DNA of 64,000 nt from Hemerocallis citrina (Eukaryota; Streptophyta; Magnoliopsida; Asparagales; Asphodelaceae), in assembly GCA_017893485.1 (NCBI GenBank), contig JACEHZ010000592.1, forward strand, positions 248,001 to 312,000. Reading direction: 5' to 3'. Made by a program: the position numbers and the translations under genes. Shown here one piece after another: positions 13,395 through 23,400 of the stretch. The notes beneath the pieces were generated by a model. The model searched no databases, was not told the DNA's origin, and saw nothing but the letters and a program-made list of their open reading frames with translations. Numbering within the stretch: position 1 is the first letter of the stretch; every line of letters starts with the position of its first letter.

Positions 13395-15226
13395 CGCCGG
13401 TCTTGTTTTTCCCCTATAAGAGGGTCGGTGCCACGAACGCTCGGCAGCGGTGCCGAACCTGTTTTTTCCATATAACAGGGTCGGTGCCACGAACGCTCGG
13501 CAGCGGTGCCGAACCGGTTTTTCCCCTATAAGAGGGTCGGTGCCACGAACGCTCGGCAGCGGTGCCGAACCTGTTTTTTCCATATAACAGGGTCGGTGCC
13601 ACGAACGCTCGGCAGCGGTGCCGAACCTGTTTTTTTTTTTTTTTTTCCTATAACAGGGTCGGTGTCACGAACGCTCGGCAGCGGTGCCGAACGTGGCTTT
13701 TTCCCCTATAACAGGGTCGGTGTCACGAATGCTCGGCAGTGGGTGCCGAGCGTGACTTTTTCCCCTATAACAGGGTCGGTGTCATGAATGCTCGGCAGTG
13801 GGTGCCGAACCTGTTTTTTCATATAACAGGGTCGGCGTCACGAATGTTCGGCAGTGGGTGCCGAGCGTGACTTTTTCCCCTATAACAGGGTCGGTGTCAC
13901 GAATGCTCGGCAGTGGGTGCCGAGCGTGACTTTTTCCCCTATAAGAGGGTCGGTGTCACGAATGCTCGGCAGTGGGTGCCGAGCGTGACTTTTTCCCCTA
14001 TAACAGGGTCGGTGTCACGAATGCTCGGCAGTGGGTGCCGAGCGTGACTTTTTCCCCTATAACAGGGTCGGTGTCACGAATGCTCGGCAGTGGGTGCCGA
14101 GCGTGACTTTTTCCCTATAACAGGGTCGGCGTCACGAATGTTCGGCAGTGGGTGCCGAGCGTGACTTTTTCCCCTATAACAGGGTCGGTGTCACGAATGC
14201 TCGGCAGAGGGTGCCGAGCGTGACTTTTTCCCCTATAACAGGGTCGGTGTCACGAATGCTCGGCAGTGGGTGCCGAGCGTGACTTTTTCCCCTATAAGAG
14301 GGTCGGTGTCACGAATGCTCGGCAGTGGGTGCCGAGCGTGACTTTTTCCCCTATAACAGGGTCGGCGTCACGAATGCTCGGCAGTGGGTGCCGAGCGTGA
14401 CTTTTTCCCCTATAACAGGGTCGGTGTCACGAATGCTCGGCAGTGGGTGCCGAGCGTGACTTTTTCCCCTATAAGAGGGTCGGTGTCACGAATGCTCGGC
14501 AGTGGGTGCCGAGCGTGACCTTTTCCCCTATAACAGGGTCGGTGTCACGAATGCTCGGCAGTGGGTGCCGAGCGTGACTTTTTCCCCTATAAGAGGGTCG
14601 GTGTCACGAATGCTCGGCAGTGGGTGCCGAGCGTGACTTTTTCCCCTATAACAGGGTCGGCGTCACGAATGCTCGGCAGTGGGTGCCGAGCGTGACTTTT
14701 TCCCCTATAACAGGGTCGGTGTCACGAATGCTCGGCAGTGGGTGCCGAGCGTGACTTTTTCCCCTATAAGAGGGTCGGTGTCACGAATGCTCGGCAGTGG
14801 GTGCCGAGCGTGACTTTTTCCCCTATAACAGGGTCGGTGTCACGAATGCTCGGCAGTGGGTGCCGAGCGTGACTTTTTCCCCTATAACAGGGTCGGTGTC
14901 ATGAATGCTCGGCAGTGGGTGCCGAGCGTGACTTTTTCCCCTATAACAGGGTCGGTGTCACGAATGCTCGGCAGAGGGTGCCGAGCGTGACTTTTTCCCC
15001 TATAACAGGGTCGGTGTCACGAATGCTCGGCAGTGGGTGCCGAGCGTGACTTTTTCCCTATAACAGGGTCGGCGTCACGAATGTTCGGCAGTGGGTGCCG
15101 AGCGTGACTTTTTCCCCTATAACAGGGTCGGTGTCACGAATGCTCGGCAGAGGGTGCCGAGCGTGACTTTTTCCCCTATAACAGGGTCGGTGTCACGAAT
15201 GCTCGGCAGAGGGTGCCGAGCGTGCA
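13395..15226. repeat. 59-bp tandem array, about 31 units, hairpin-forming
   Basis: The typical unit contains CCCCTATAACAGGGTCGG, then TGTCACGAAT, then GCTCGGCAGTGGGTGCCGAGC, then GTGACTTTTT; the period is 59 bp (for example 13981 to 14040). GCTCGGCA and TGCCGAGC form a perfect 8-bp stem, with GTCAC/GTGAC able to extend it. Left-edge units (13395-13690) are a diverged subtype. Rare variants recur 295 bp apart (14361 and 14656, five units), showing multi-unit duplication. The array ends 255 bp before the TATA box of the opposite-strand gene. Confidence 0.95.
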
Positions 15227-15480
15227 GACTTGTCGTTTATGTGAGTTTGTCTCTTCTGTGCGCCATTTGAACGTCTGACAATTCTGACAATTCTGACAAC
15301 CCTGACAGATGGGACGCCCATTAAATGCTGTGACCTCTGGGATTCCATCAGATGGGATAGCATTAAATGCATCTCATGATTCGCTGCGGTTAACGAGGTG
15401 ACGATTGGGATCGCTCCGCCGCTTGGTTTAGATGGGCCGGTCGTACAAGCCCATTAGCCTCGTGGGGCGTGCCCCTCTTC

Positions 15481-15488
15481 TATAAATC
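15481..15488 (+). promoter_or_regulatory. TATA box of the opposite-strand gene
   Basis: TATAAATC follows a pyrimidine-rich stretch and precedes CAACCCCCCCCTCATTTC, a CT-rich sequence of the kind found at plant transcription starts. The first ATG of the frame at 15630 is about 150 bp downstream. Position and strand fit a promoter for the gene running from 15630. Confidence 0.6.
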
Positions 15489-15629
15489 CTCAACCCCCCC
15501 CTCATTTCTCACTTCTCCTCTCATTTGCTCAGGCGTTCTTTAGTGTCTCAGACGAGTTTCTCCGGCACCGGCGTTTGTCTCAGGCGAGGTTTTTCGGCTC
15601 TCCTTCCTTTCAAGGTAAATTTATAAGTT

Positions 15630-17754
15630 ATGTCTGTAGCTTCTGTCTCAGATGAAGTCTCTTGGTCCGAGCCCTCCCTTCAAGGCGCCGAGGCCTCGTC
15701 TCCGAACCCGCCCAAGGGGAAGGTGTTCGGGAAGGATTCCATCGTCGAGGAGCCGAAGAGGATGGGGGAGTTCGGACAGCTACCGGGTCCGTTGACGGGT
15801 CTGCATAGGGTCAGGGAGCTCCCGAAGGACCAGGCCTAGCGGATTGTCCATGGGAGGGAGAGGACCTTCGAGGAGAATGAGGCGAGGGAGACGACGGAGG
15901 CGGATGATGCAGCGTCGATCCTTCGCGAGGAGGAGTTGGTGGCGATCCGGGATGCTTTTTTCATCCCGGAGGAGTACGAAATCATGTTGCCGGGCCCCGG
16001 AGTTAGGGCCAATTCGCCGCTGCCAGTGACCATGTGTTGCTGGCCGGTGGACGCCTTTATCGCCGGCGCCCGGCTACCTCTCCACGCGTTCGCAATTACC
16101 GTGGTGAGCTGGTATGGGGTCTGCCCTATCCAGCTCATGCCGAACGCGTGGCGAGTGATTAATGGCTTCGTCCTTCATTGCCAGGCCGCGGGGATCGAAC
16201 CGCAGCTGAACGTGCTTCGGACGATATACCGGCTCCACCAAGGGAACAAGTCGGAGTACCGGTATTATCTGACTCCGAGGCACGGCGGCAGGCTCGTGGT
16301 TTGCCCAGACTCCATCAAGCATTGGCGAGAGAAGTGGGTCGTCGTGCGGAGTCGAGAGGCCTGGCCGATCCCCACCAATTGGGCAGAGGGGGTGACCAAG
16401 AGGGCGACGGCGCTGCCGAGACTCTCAGTAGAAGAGGAAGCGGCGGTTCGGACCCTTCTCGACCGGCCGAAGTACGACTGGAAAGATTTGACGGAAGACG
16501 TTCTTTACAGGGGAGGGCTCGGCCGCGTAGATCCTAGTACGCGGCTTTTCGCCAAGTTTTTTTTTTTTGTACTTGTTGTCCTGTTCTTCTTTTGTGCTAA
16601 TCATCATTTTTTTTTTTAATTGATGTAGAATCTATGGACTACGAAGCGGTGTTGGCGCTCCGGGCTGGGCTCGCCAGTAAGGCGCCGAGGAAGCGGAAGA
16701 GGGTTGCGTCGAAGCTGCCCTCGACTTCGAAGGTGCCGAGGATTGCGGCACCTGACCAGGCGGTGGAGGTTGTTGACGAACCGGTCGTCACCGTGGCGGG
16801 GCCTTCGGCTACTGCTCCTGAGGGGGATTTCCCCATCGCTGCCGCGCTCGCCATGCCGACCCCGCCGCTAACCGTAGCAGGCGAGGAGCTCCTGACGGAG
16901 GAGCACAAGCGGATCCACATTCCGGACTGGCAGGTCCGGAGGCACGATGGGTTCCTCGGGAACTCGTTGGCGAGTATGCAGGCTGTCAAGCATCTCGCCA
17001 CTCCGAAGGACCGCGCCGCCATGGACGCGGGGCGGCAGGGCGACGACGTGATCGAGATCGCTCGTTCGGCGGTATCGGTAAGTCCCGAGTTCCCTTCATT
17101 CATTTCATCTTGAATCACAAAAATTTTTCCTAACTCTCTGAGCTCTTCTTCTTCCCCTTGCAGATCGTCGTCCACTTCGGCCACCTCACCGAACGGCTGA
17201 CCGCCCTCGAGAAGGAGCTGAAGCAGGAGTCCGACCAGGCTCGGAACGAGAAGGCTCGGATGTCGAACCAGCTCGACAAGCTCCGAGTCGAGCATGAAGG
17301 CCGGTCTGCGAGGATTCAGCACCTCGAGGCCGAAGTGAAGAGGCTGGAGGACGAGCTGCGTCGGGAGAAGGAGGGGTCGGCCAATCAGGTGGCCGAGGCC
17401 GAGGCGAAGCAGGCGGCGGCCGTGAAGGAGGTGGAGGACGCCACCTTGAAGAAGGCCCAGGGGTACCTCGCGCAGAACATGGCGAAAGCCTTCGCCACTG
17501 CCCTCGACCGGGTGCGAGAGGCGTACCCCGGGGTGGACGTCTCGGGATGGCGACTCTTCCCCGGACACGTCGAGGGCTTCGACCCCGAGTCCGAAGGGGA
17601 AGAGGAGGAGGAGGAGGAGGACGGCGCTGAGGCCGATGCCGGGGTTACCGGCGAGGTCCCGAGCGTCACGGCCACTCCACTGGCGGCGGCGTCTCCTTCG
17701 GCGAAGTCGACCCCTACTCCGCCTCGTCGCCCGGGGAAAGAGGTCGAGCACTGA
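15630..17754 (+). CDS. Opposite-strand protein of the Tat element (gypsy-type transposon domain, coiled coil)
   Basis: This gene runs against gag-pol. Likely exons are 15630-16536, 16629-17077 and 17164-17754. Intron 2 has clear borders (GTAAGT at 17078; CTTGCAG ending 17163) and keeps phase. Intron 1 ends in a T-rich tract and GATGTAG (16628), and its donor near 16537 is less certain. Exon 1 encodes a Trp/Tyr-rich globular part (VVSWYGVCPIQLMPNAWRVI near 16103) resembling the plant 'putative gypsy type transposon' family (Pfam Transposase_28 as I recall). Exon 2 has a basic KAPRKRKRVASK stretch, a possible nuclear signal. Exon 3 is a coiled coil of about 110 residues followed by an acidic tail of consecutive Glu. 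An in-frame TAG at 15837-15839 interrupts exon 1, so the full protein would need readthrough, splicing around it or a downstream start. Retand elements are known to carry such opposite-strand frames; the function is unknown. Confidence 0.6.
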
Positions 17755-18023
17755 TCCGCCTCTCCTTTTATTGTTTTTGGCTGTTTCTGCTTTTTTTTTT
17801 TTTTTACCGAACTTTGTAATGCCTAATAGCGGACTGGCCACCGCTTCTTTTGACGTAAATGAAATCAAAATTTTTGCAAGTGTTGGTGTTCGGAAATTTC
17901 TGTTTTATGCCCCCTTTTTTGCCGAACTGTCAGACTTTGTTTTTAGAGATGAAAATTTTTCCAAGTGTGGTGCTTCGGCCACGCTCAACGTTTTCGCTGA
18001 TTGCTACGATTTCTTTGCAGCTT

Positions 18024-18935
18024 ATGGTGATCCCCCAAGGTGTCGAGCTTTCCTACCCGGACGAGGAGGTTAAAGCCGAAGCCGGCCTAGGGGCGACGAG
18101 GCTGTGTCTGGCTAGGTGTAGGGAGAAACTTTATGACGTCGAGCTCGGATTGCGCCGAGCCGAGAGCGAGAGGAAGCATCTCCAGCTCGTCCTTGGCCGG
18201 CGTGATATCGAGATTCGTCGTTTGGAAAGCCGAATCGCCGAGCTCATACCCGAAGGTGAACACTTGCCCACTGATTTCAGTAATGAGATTCGTGTTCAGT
18301 GCATTCGTCATAATTTGTCCAAAATAACAGCGGAGAAGGACGAGTTGCTTTCCGAGATACAGCATCTGCAGTCTGTAGAGGCGAAGCTCCGGAGTGAGGG
18401 CGAGGGGCTAACGGCCGAGGTGGCCAGGTTGACGACTGAACGAGTCGAGTTGACTGCTGAAGTCGAAGCGCTCAAGAGGGCGACGGTGGATAAAAGCATC
18501 GAAGTCACCCACCTTCGGCGCCTCGTCGCTAGTCGATCTGGAGTGCCGGACTCTGCGATACCCCCACGTTTTGAAGTCGACGTTAAAGACGACTCGTTGC
18601 GGGACAGGATCTCAGAGTTGGAGGCGGAAGTGGCTCGTCTGAAGCCACATTCAGGGCCGATCAACGTTCGAAGCACGTCATGCACTCGTGCTGAGAGTGA
18701 GCGGGGCATTACTTTCTATGAGATGGCGACCCGTCAGCGGATCGGCCAACCAAGCCCGGGGGACGCGCAGAGCTCGGTGGCAATCTCCTCGAGCGGGGCG
18801 TCTGTTGGCGTAGCTACCAGGAGCGGTGCCGAGGATACGTCCAAGTTTGCCGGCTTGGGGTCGCGCTCCGGGGACAAGCGTCGTCACTCTCGAGTGTCCC
18901 TGAAGCGGAATGCTCCAGCTCCGAAGAAGCGCTGA
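18024..18935 (+). CDS. Second opposite-strand reading frame of the Tat element (coiled coil, basic tail)
   Basis: The open frame continues upstream to 17859, but a T-rich tract and TTTGCAG ending at 18020 look like a splice acceptor, so coding may begin at the ATG at 18024. About 300 residues are encoded. They include a long heptad-rich coiled coil (roughly residues 20-200, with runs such as SEIQHLQSVEAKLRSEGEGL) and then a Ser/Gly-rich part ending in the basic KRNAPAPKKR, a possible nuclear localisation signal. No catalytic motif is seen. It may be the last exon(s) of the gene starting at 15630, or a separate protein from the same transcript. It resembles the coiled-coil tails of transposon-derived plant proteins. 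No function can be assigned. Confidence 0.5.
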   Translation: MVIPQGVELSYPDEEVKAEAGLGATRLCLARCREKLYDVELGLRRAESERKHLQLVLGRRDIEIRRLESRIAELIPEGEHLPTDFSNEIRVQCIRHNLSKITAEKDELLSEIQHLQSVEAKLRSEGEGLTAEVARLTTERVELTAEVEALKRATVDKSIEVTHLRRLVASRSGVPDSAIPPRFEVDVKDDSLRDRISELEAEVARLKPHSGPINVRSTSCTRAESERGITFYEMATRQRIGQPSPGDAQSSVAISSSGASVGVATRSGAEDTSKFAGLGSRSGDKRRHSRVSLKRNAPAPKKR

Positions 18936-19067
18936 AGTGGTCGGTTCCGCGCGTTCTTCGCTCTCTCTCTTTTTTTTTTTTTCTAAGTGTGACGAGTCGG
19001 TATTGTAAATACCCTTGTTGAGTCGTGCTCCTGTTTGTGTTTGCCTTTGTATCACATCTGTTTCATT

Positions 19068-19073
19068 AATAAA
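19068..19073 (+). terminator. Poly(A) signal of the opposite-strand gene
   Basis: AATAAA lies about 130 bp after the stop at 18935, preceded by a T-rich run (18970-18982) and TTGTGTTTGCCTTTGT-like upstream sequence. It would end the + transcript before the 210-bp array. Confidence 0.55.
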
Positions 19074-19245
19074 TGCGTTATTGCCGAACTTGCGCGTTTC
19101 ATTGCTGTGAATGTTGTTTGTCATGGGGTAACTTCTGAACTGTCGAACTCCGAATGATCATGAGTGGAGTTGCGAAGTAATGTCGAGCCGAGTTGTACAC
19201 TTGCTTGATTAGGTTAACGTCGTCGGAGCGTTTTTTTAGGACGGT

Positions 19246-20345
19246 GTGCTGTCCCTAGCTCGTTTGGCGGACTCCGGAACCATTGTGGGTTTAAGGGGTG
19301 TAGGAGCAATATCGAATGGCGAGCTACCCCTAGCTCGCTTAGGAGCGAGCTTGCGGAGTATAGTCGAACCAAGTGTTGGACTCCGTACCATTCAACGGCT
19401 GTGGGAGCATTTTCGAATGGCGAGCTACTTCTAGCTCGCTTAGGAGCGAGCTCGTGAAGTAGAATCGAGCCAAGTGTTGGACTCCGGAACTATTGTCAGT
19501 TTAAAGGGTGTAGGAGCAATTTCGAATGGCGAGCTACTCCTAGCTCGCTTAGGAGCGAGCTTGCGGAGTAGGGTCGAACCAAGTGTTGGACTCCGTACCA
19601 TCCAACGGCTGTGGGAGCATTTTCGAATGGCGAGCTACTTCTAGCTCGCTTAGGAGCGAGCTCGTGAAGTAGAATCGAGCCAAGTGTTGGACTCCGGAAC
19701 CATTGTCAGTTTAAAGGGTGTAGGAGCAATTTCGAATGGCGAGCTACTCCTAGCTCGCTTAGGAGCGAGCTTGCGGAGTAGGGTCGAACCAAGTGTTGGA
19801 CTCCGTACCATCCAACGGCTGTGGGAGCATTTTCGAATGGCGAGCTACTTCTAGCTCGCTTAGGAGCGAGCTCGTGAAGTAGAATCGAGCCAAGTGTTGG
19901 ACTCCGGAACCATTGTCAGTTTAAAGGGTGTAGGAGCAATTTCGAATGGCGAGCTACTCCTAGCTCGCTTAGGAGCGAGCTTGCGGAGTAGGGTCGAACC
20001 AAGTGTTGGACTCCGTACCATCCAACGGCTGTGGGAGCATTTTCGAATGGCGAGCTACTTCTAGCTCGCTTAGGAGCGAGCTCGTGAAGTAGAATCGAGC
20101 CAAGTGTTGGACTCCGGAACCATTGTCAGTTTAAAGGGTGTAGGAGCAATTTCGAATGGCGAGCTACTCCTAGCTCGCTTAGGAGCGAGCTTGCGGAGTA
20201 GGGTCGAACCAAGTGTTGGACTCCGTACCATCCAACGGCTGTGGGAGCATTTTCGAATGGCGAGCTACTTCTAGCTCGCTTAGGAGCGAGCTCGTGAAGT
20301 AGAATCGAGCCAAGTGTTGGACTCCGGAACCATTGTCAGTTTAAG
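19246..20345. repeat. 210-bp higher-order tandem array built from two about 105-bp halves
   Basis: CTCCGTACCATCCAACGGC or a close variant recurs at 19381, 19591, 19801, 20011 and 20221, exactly 210 bp apart. Each 210-bp unit has two related halves. One carries CCGTACCATCCAACGGCTG and ends AAGTAGAATCGAGCC; the other carries CCGGAACCATTGTCAGTTT and ends GAGTAGGGTCGAACC. Both halves contain the perfect palindrome AGCTCGCTTAGGAGCGAGCT. Copies are nearly identical. The array lies between the 3' ends of gag-pol and of the opposite-strand gene. Confidence 0.95.
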
Positions 20346-20484
20346 GGGTGTACGCAGAGGGATGTAATAGTAGTGAAAACATGAAGAAACTTCATTTATT
20401 AACATCTAACGATCGGCTGCTTCTAAAGTTGCTAGCCGTTATTACAATGATAAAAGAAAGTAAAAAAAAAAAGACAAACTATGA
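20346..20484 (-). other. Spacer after the gag-pol stop
   Basis: This 139-bp stretch joins the 210-bp array to the gag-pol stop codon. It contains a run of 11 A on + at 20463-20473 and no frame. Confidence 0.5.
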
Positions 20485-23400
20485 CTAGAGAAAGGAGGGG
20501 AACGGTTCGGCATCTCGAGTTACTTGGAGAGACGTAGTTGTCTTCCCCTGGTATTTCAAAAGATGGTCGGCGTTCCATGTCCGAGGAATTTCTCTGCCTT
20601 CGAGATCCTCTAGCTTGTAGGTACCGGGGCGGATTACTTTCGAGATCTTGTACGGTCCCTCCCAGTTCGGGGCCAGCTTGCTTTTCAGTCCGGGGAATGA
20701 TATGGCCAACTTCCGAAGGACTAAATCCCCTTCTTTGAGGTCCGTTGGGCGGACCCTTTTGTTGTATGCCAGCTCGATCCTTCTTCGGTAAGCTTGCTGG
20801 CGTATGGCAGCCCTCTCTCGGATTTCGTCTATCAGATCTAGGCTTGTTCTGAGTTCTCTAGCGTTCTGCTCTTCTTCATAAGCGATCAGGCGAGGAGAGG
20901 GTATCCCGACTTCTAGGGGGATGATGGCTTCGGCCCCATAGGTGAGATTAAATGGGCTTTCGCCTGTTGGGGTCCGCTTGGTGGTGCGGTGATTCCAGAG
21001 TACGTTCGGCAGCTGATCGACCCATAGTCCCTTGGAACATTTGTCTAACCTCTTCTTGATTCCTGCAAGAATCTGTCGGTTGGCATTCTCAGCTTGGCCA
21101 TTCGACTGGGGATGGGAGACGGAGGAGAATCGGTGTTGTATGGTAAGGTCTTCACACAGGGCTCGGAAGGCGGCTCCAGTAAACTGTGTCCCGTTATCTG
21201 TGACTATGACTCGGGGAATGCCGAACCGGCAAATCACACTCTTCCAGAAGAATTGAACGACCCTATGTTCGGTGATCGTAGCCAGGGGTTCGGCTTCTAT
21301 CCATTTAGAGAAATAGTCGACTGCCACGACTAGGAACTTTAGCTGTCCAGGGGCTGGAGGGAATGGTCCCAGTAGGTCCATCCCCCACATAGCGAAGGGA
21401 ACGGGACTCGATAGGGAGGTCAGCGGTGCCTGCGGAAGACGTCGGATGTCTGCATACTTTTGGCAGGAGCTGCACTGCCGAACGTGTCGTTCGGCGTCCC
21501 GTAGGAGAGTGGGCCAGTAATACCCATAGTTCAACACCTTGCGCGCCAGAGCCCTGGATCCAGAATGGGCTCCGCCGATCCCCTCATGGAGCTCCTGAAG
21601 GGCGTAGTCGGCTTGCTCGGGGGAGAGGCACCTTAGATACGGTCGACCATCCGCTTGGGTGAAGGAGCGTTTGTATAAGACGCCTTCGAGTAAAGTAAAA
21701 CGCTCGGCTCGGGCCCTAATTCTTCGTGCTTCCCTCGGATCTTCAGGGAGGAGTCCGTTCCTCAGGAATTCGACAATGGGTTTCATCCAGTTGTCTTCGA
21801 GGAGAACGGGCAATGCTTCAACGGAGTCTGGCGTTTCGTCCTCTATGCTCGGCCTTAGGAGGACTTCTATCAAAACGGTCTGTTCCAGGCCTTGAAGGGA
21901 GGAGGAGGCTAACTTGGATAAGGCGTCGGCCTGAGCATTTTCTTCTCGAGGGATCCTTTGGATGAGAGCCTCGTCGAACAGCGCCATGAGGCTCTTTACT
22001 TTGGACAAGTATTTAGCCATTCTATCGTCGCGGGCTTCATACTCGCCGAGGACCTGGTTAACAATCAACTGGGAGTCGCTGAAAACCCGTAGGCGACGTG
22101 CTCCAGCATTTCGGGCCATTCGAAGCCCGGCTATTAGTGCTTCATATTCGGCCTCGTTGTTCGAGGCTTTGAAATTTATCCGGAGTGAGTATTGGAGGAG
22201 GAAGCCATCTGGTCCTGCCAGGATGACTCCTGCCCCGCTACCCTCATTACAAGAGGACCCGTCAACATAGACCGACCAGACGGGGGGTCCCTTTGCTGCT
22301 TGACCAGACTCGGGGATGGTAGTCTCAACTATGAATTCGGCCAGTGCCTGCGCCTTGATTGCAGTCCGAGGCTGATAAGTTATATCGTGCTGGCTCAGCT
22401 CGATCGACCACTTCATGAGGCGACCAGAAGTCTCGGGTTTGTGAAGAATCTGTTTCAGTGGCTGGTCGGTAAGGACGACCACCGAATGAGACTGAAAGTA
22501 GGGTCTAAGTTTTCTTGCGGCCATTACCAGGGCATACGCCATTTTCTCAATTTTCGGGTACCGAAGTTCGGCATCCCGGAGCACCTTGCTGACGTAGTAT
22601 ATGGGCTTCTGAGCCCTTTCTTCTTCTCTGACTAAGACCGCACTGAGCGTCTGTTCGGAAGCCGCGAGGTAGAGGTAGAGCGGTTCGCCGGGTACTGGTT
22701 TGCTAAGGAGAGGGGGATTGACGAGGTAGGCTTTAAGCTGGTCAAAGGAGTCTTGTTGCTGCTGCCCCCACTCGAATCCTTTAGCCCCCCTGAGGGCTTT
22801 GAAGAACGGGAGGCACTTCTCCCCGGACTTCGACAGGAAGCGCCCTATGGCGGCTAAGCGACCAGTCAGCCTCTGAACTTCTTTGACATTTCTAGGGGGG
22901 GCCATGTCCAGTATGGCCTTGATCTTCTCCGGATTCGCCTCTATTCCTCGTTGGCTAACCATAAAGCCGAGGAACTTGCCAGATGAGACGCCGAACGCAC
23001 ATTTGTTCGGGTTGAGTCTCATATTGTTCCTTCTTAAAACACCAAATGCTTCTTGGAGGTCGGTCACATGATCAGCACCTCGGATGCTTTTCACCAGCAT
23101 GTCATCGACATACACTTCCATGTTTCTGCCGATCTGAGCCTGAAAAACTTTGTTGACGAGGCGCTGGTATGTTGCCCCTGCGTTCTTTAGGCCGAATGGC
23201 ATGACCCTGTAGCAATAAAGGCCTTGGTCGGTTACAAAAGACGTCTTTGGGATATCTGGCGGGAACATCCTTATCTGATTGTAACCAGAGAAAGCGTCCA
23301 TGAAGCTTAGAAGCTCATGTCCCGAGGTTGCGTCAATCAGAGTGTCGATGCTCGGTAGAGGGAAGGGGTCTTTGGGACAGGCTTTGTTGAGGTCGGTGAA

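Noticed and set aside
13374..13787. Frames of 62-93 codons in the 59-bp array
   Set aside because: They are translations of tandem units at the left edge of the array.
13395..15226. CRISPR-like array
   Set aside because: Repeats are contiguous 59-bp units without unique spacers, inside a plant retrotransposon; it is a tandem repeat.
16639..17868. 409-codon minus-strand frame, same direction as gag-pol
   Set aside because: It is the complement of GC-rich coiled-coil exons. Its product is a Leu/Arg/Val-rich mirror with no domain, while the + strand has splice signals, a TATA box and a poly(A) signal.
18678..19124. 148-codon minus-strand frame
   Set aside because: It crosses the 3' end and poly(A) signal of the opposite-strand gene and has no recognisable domain.
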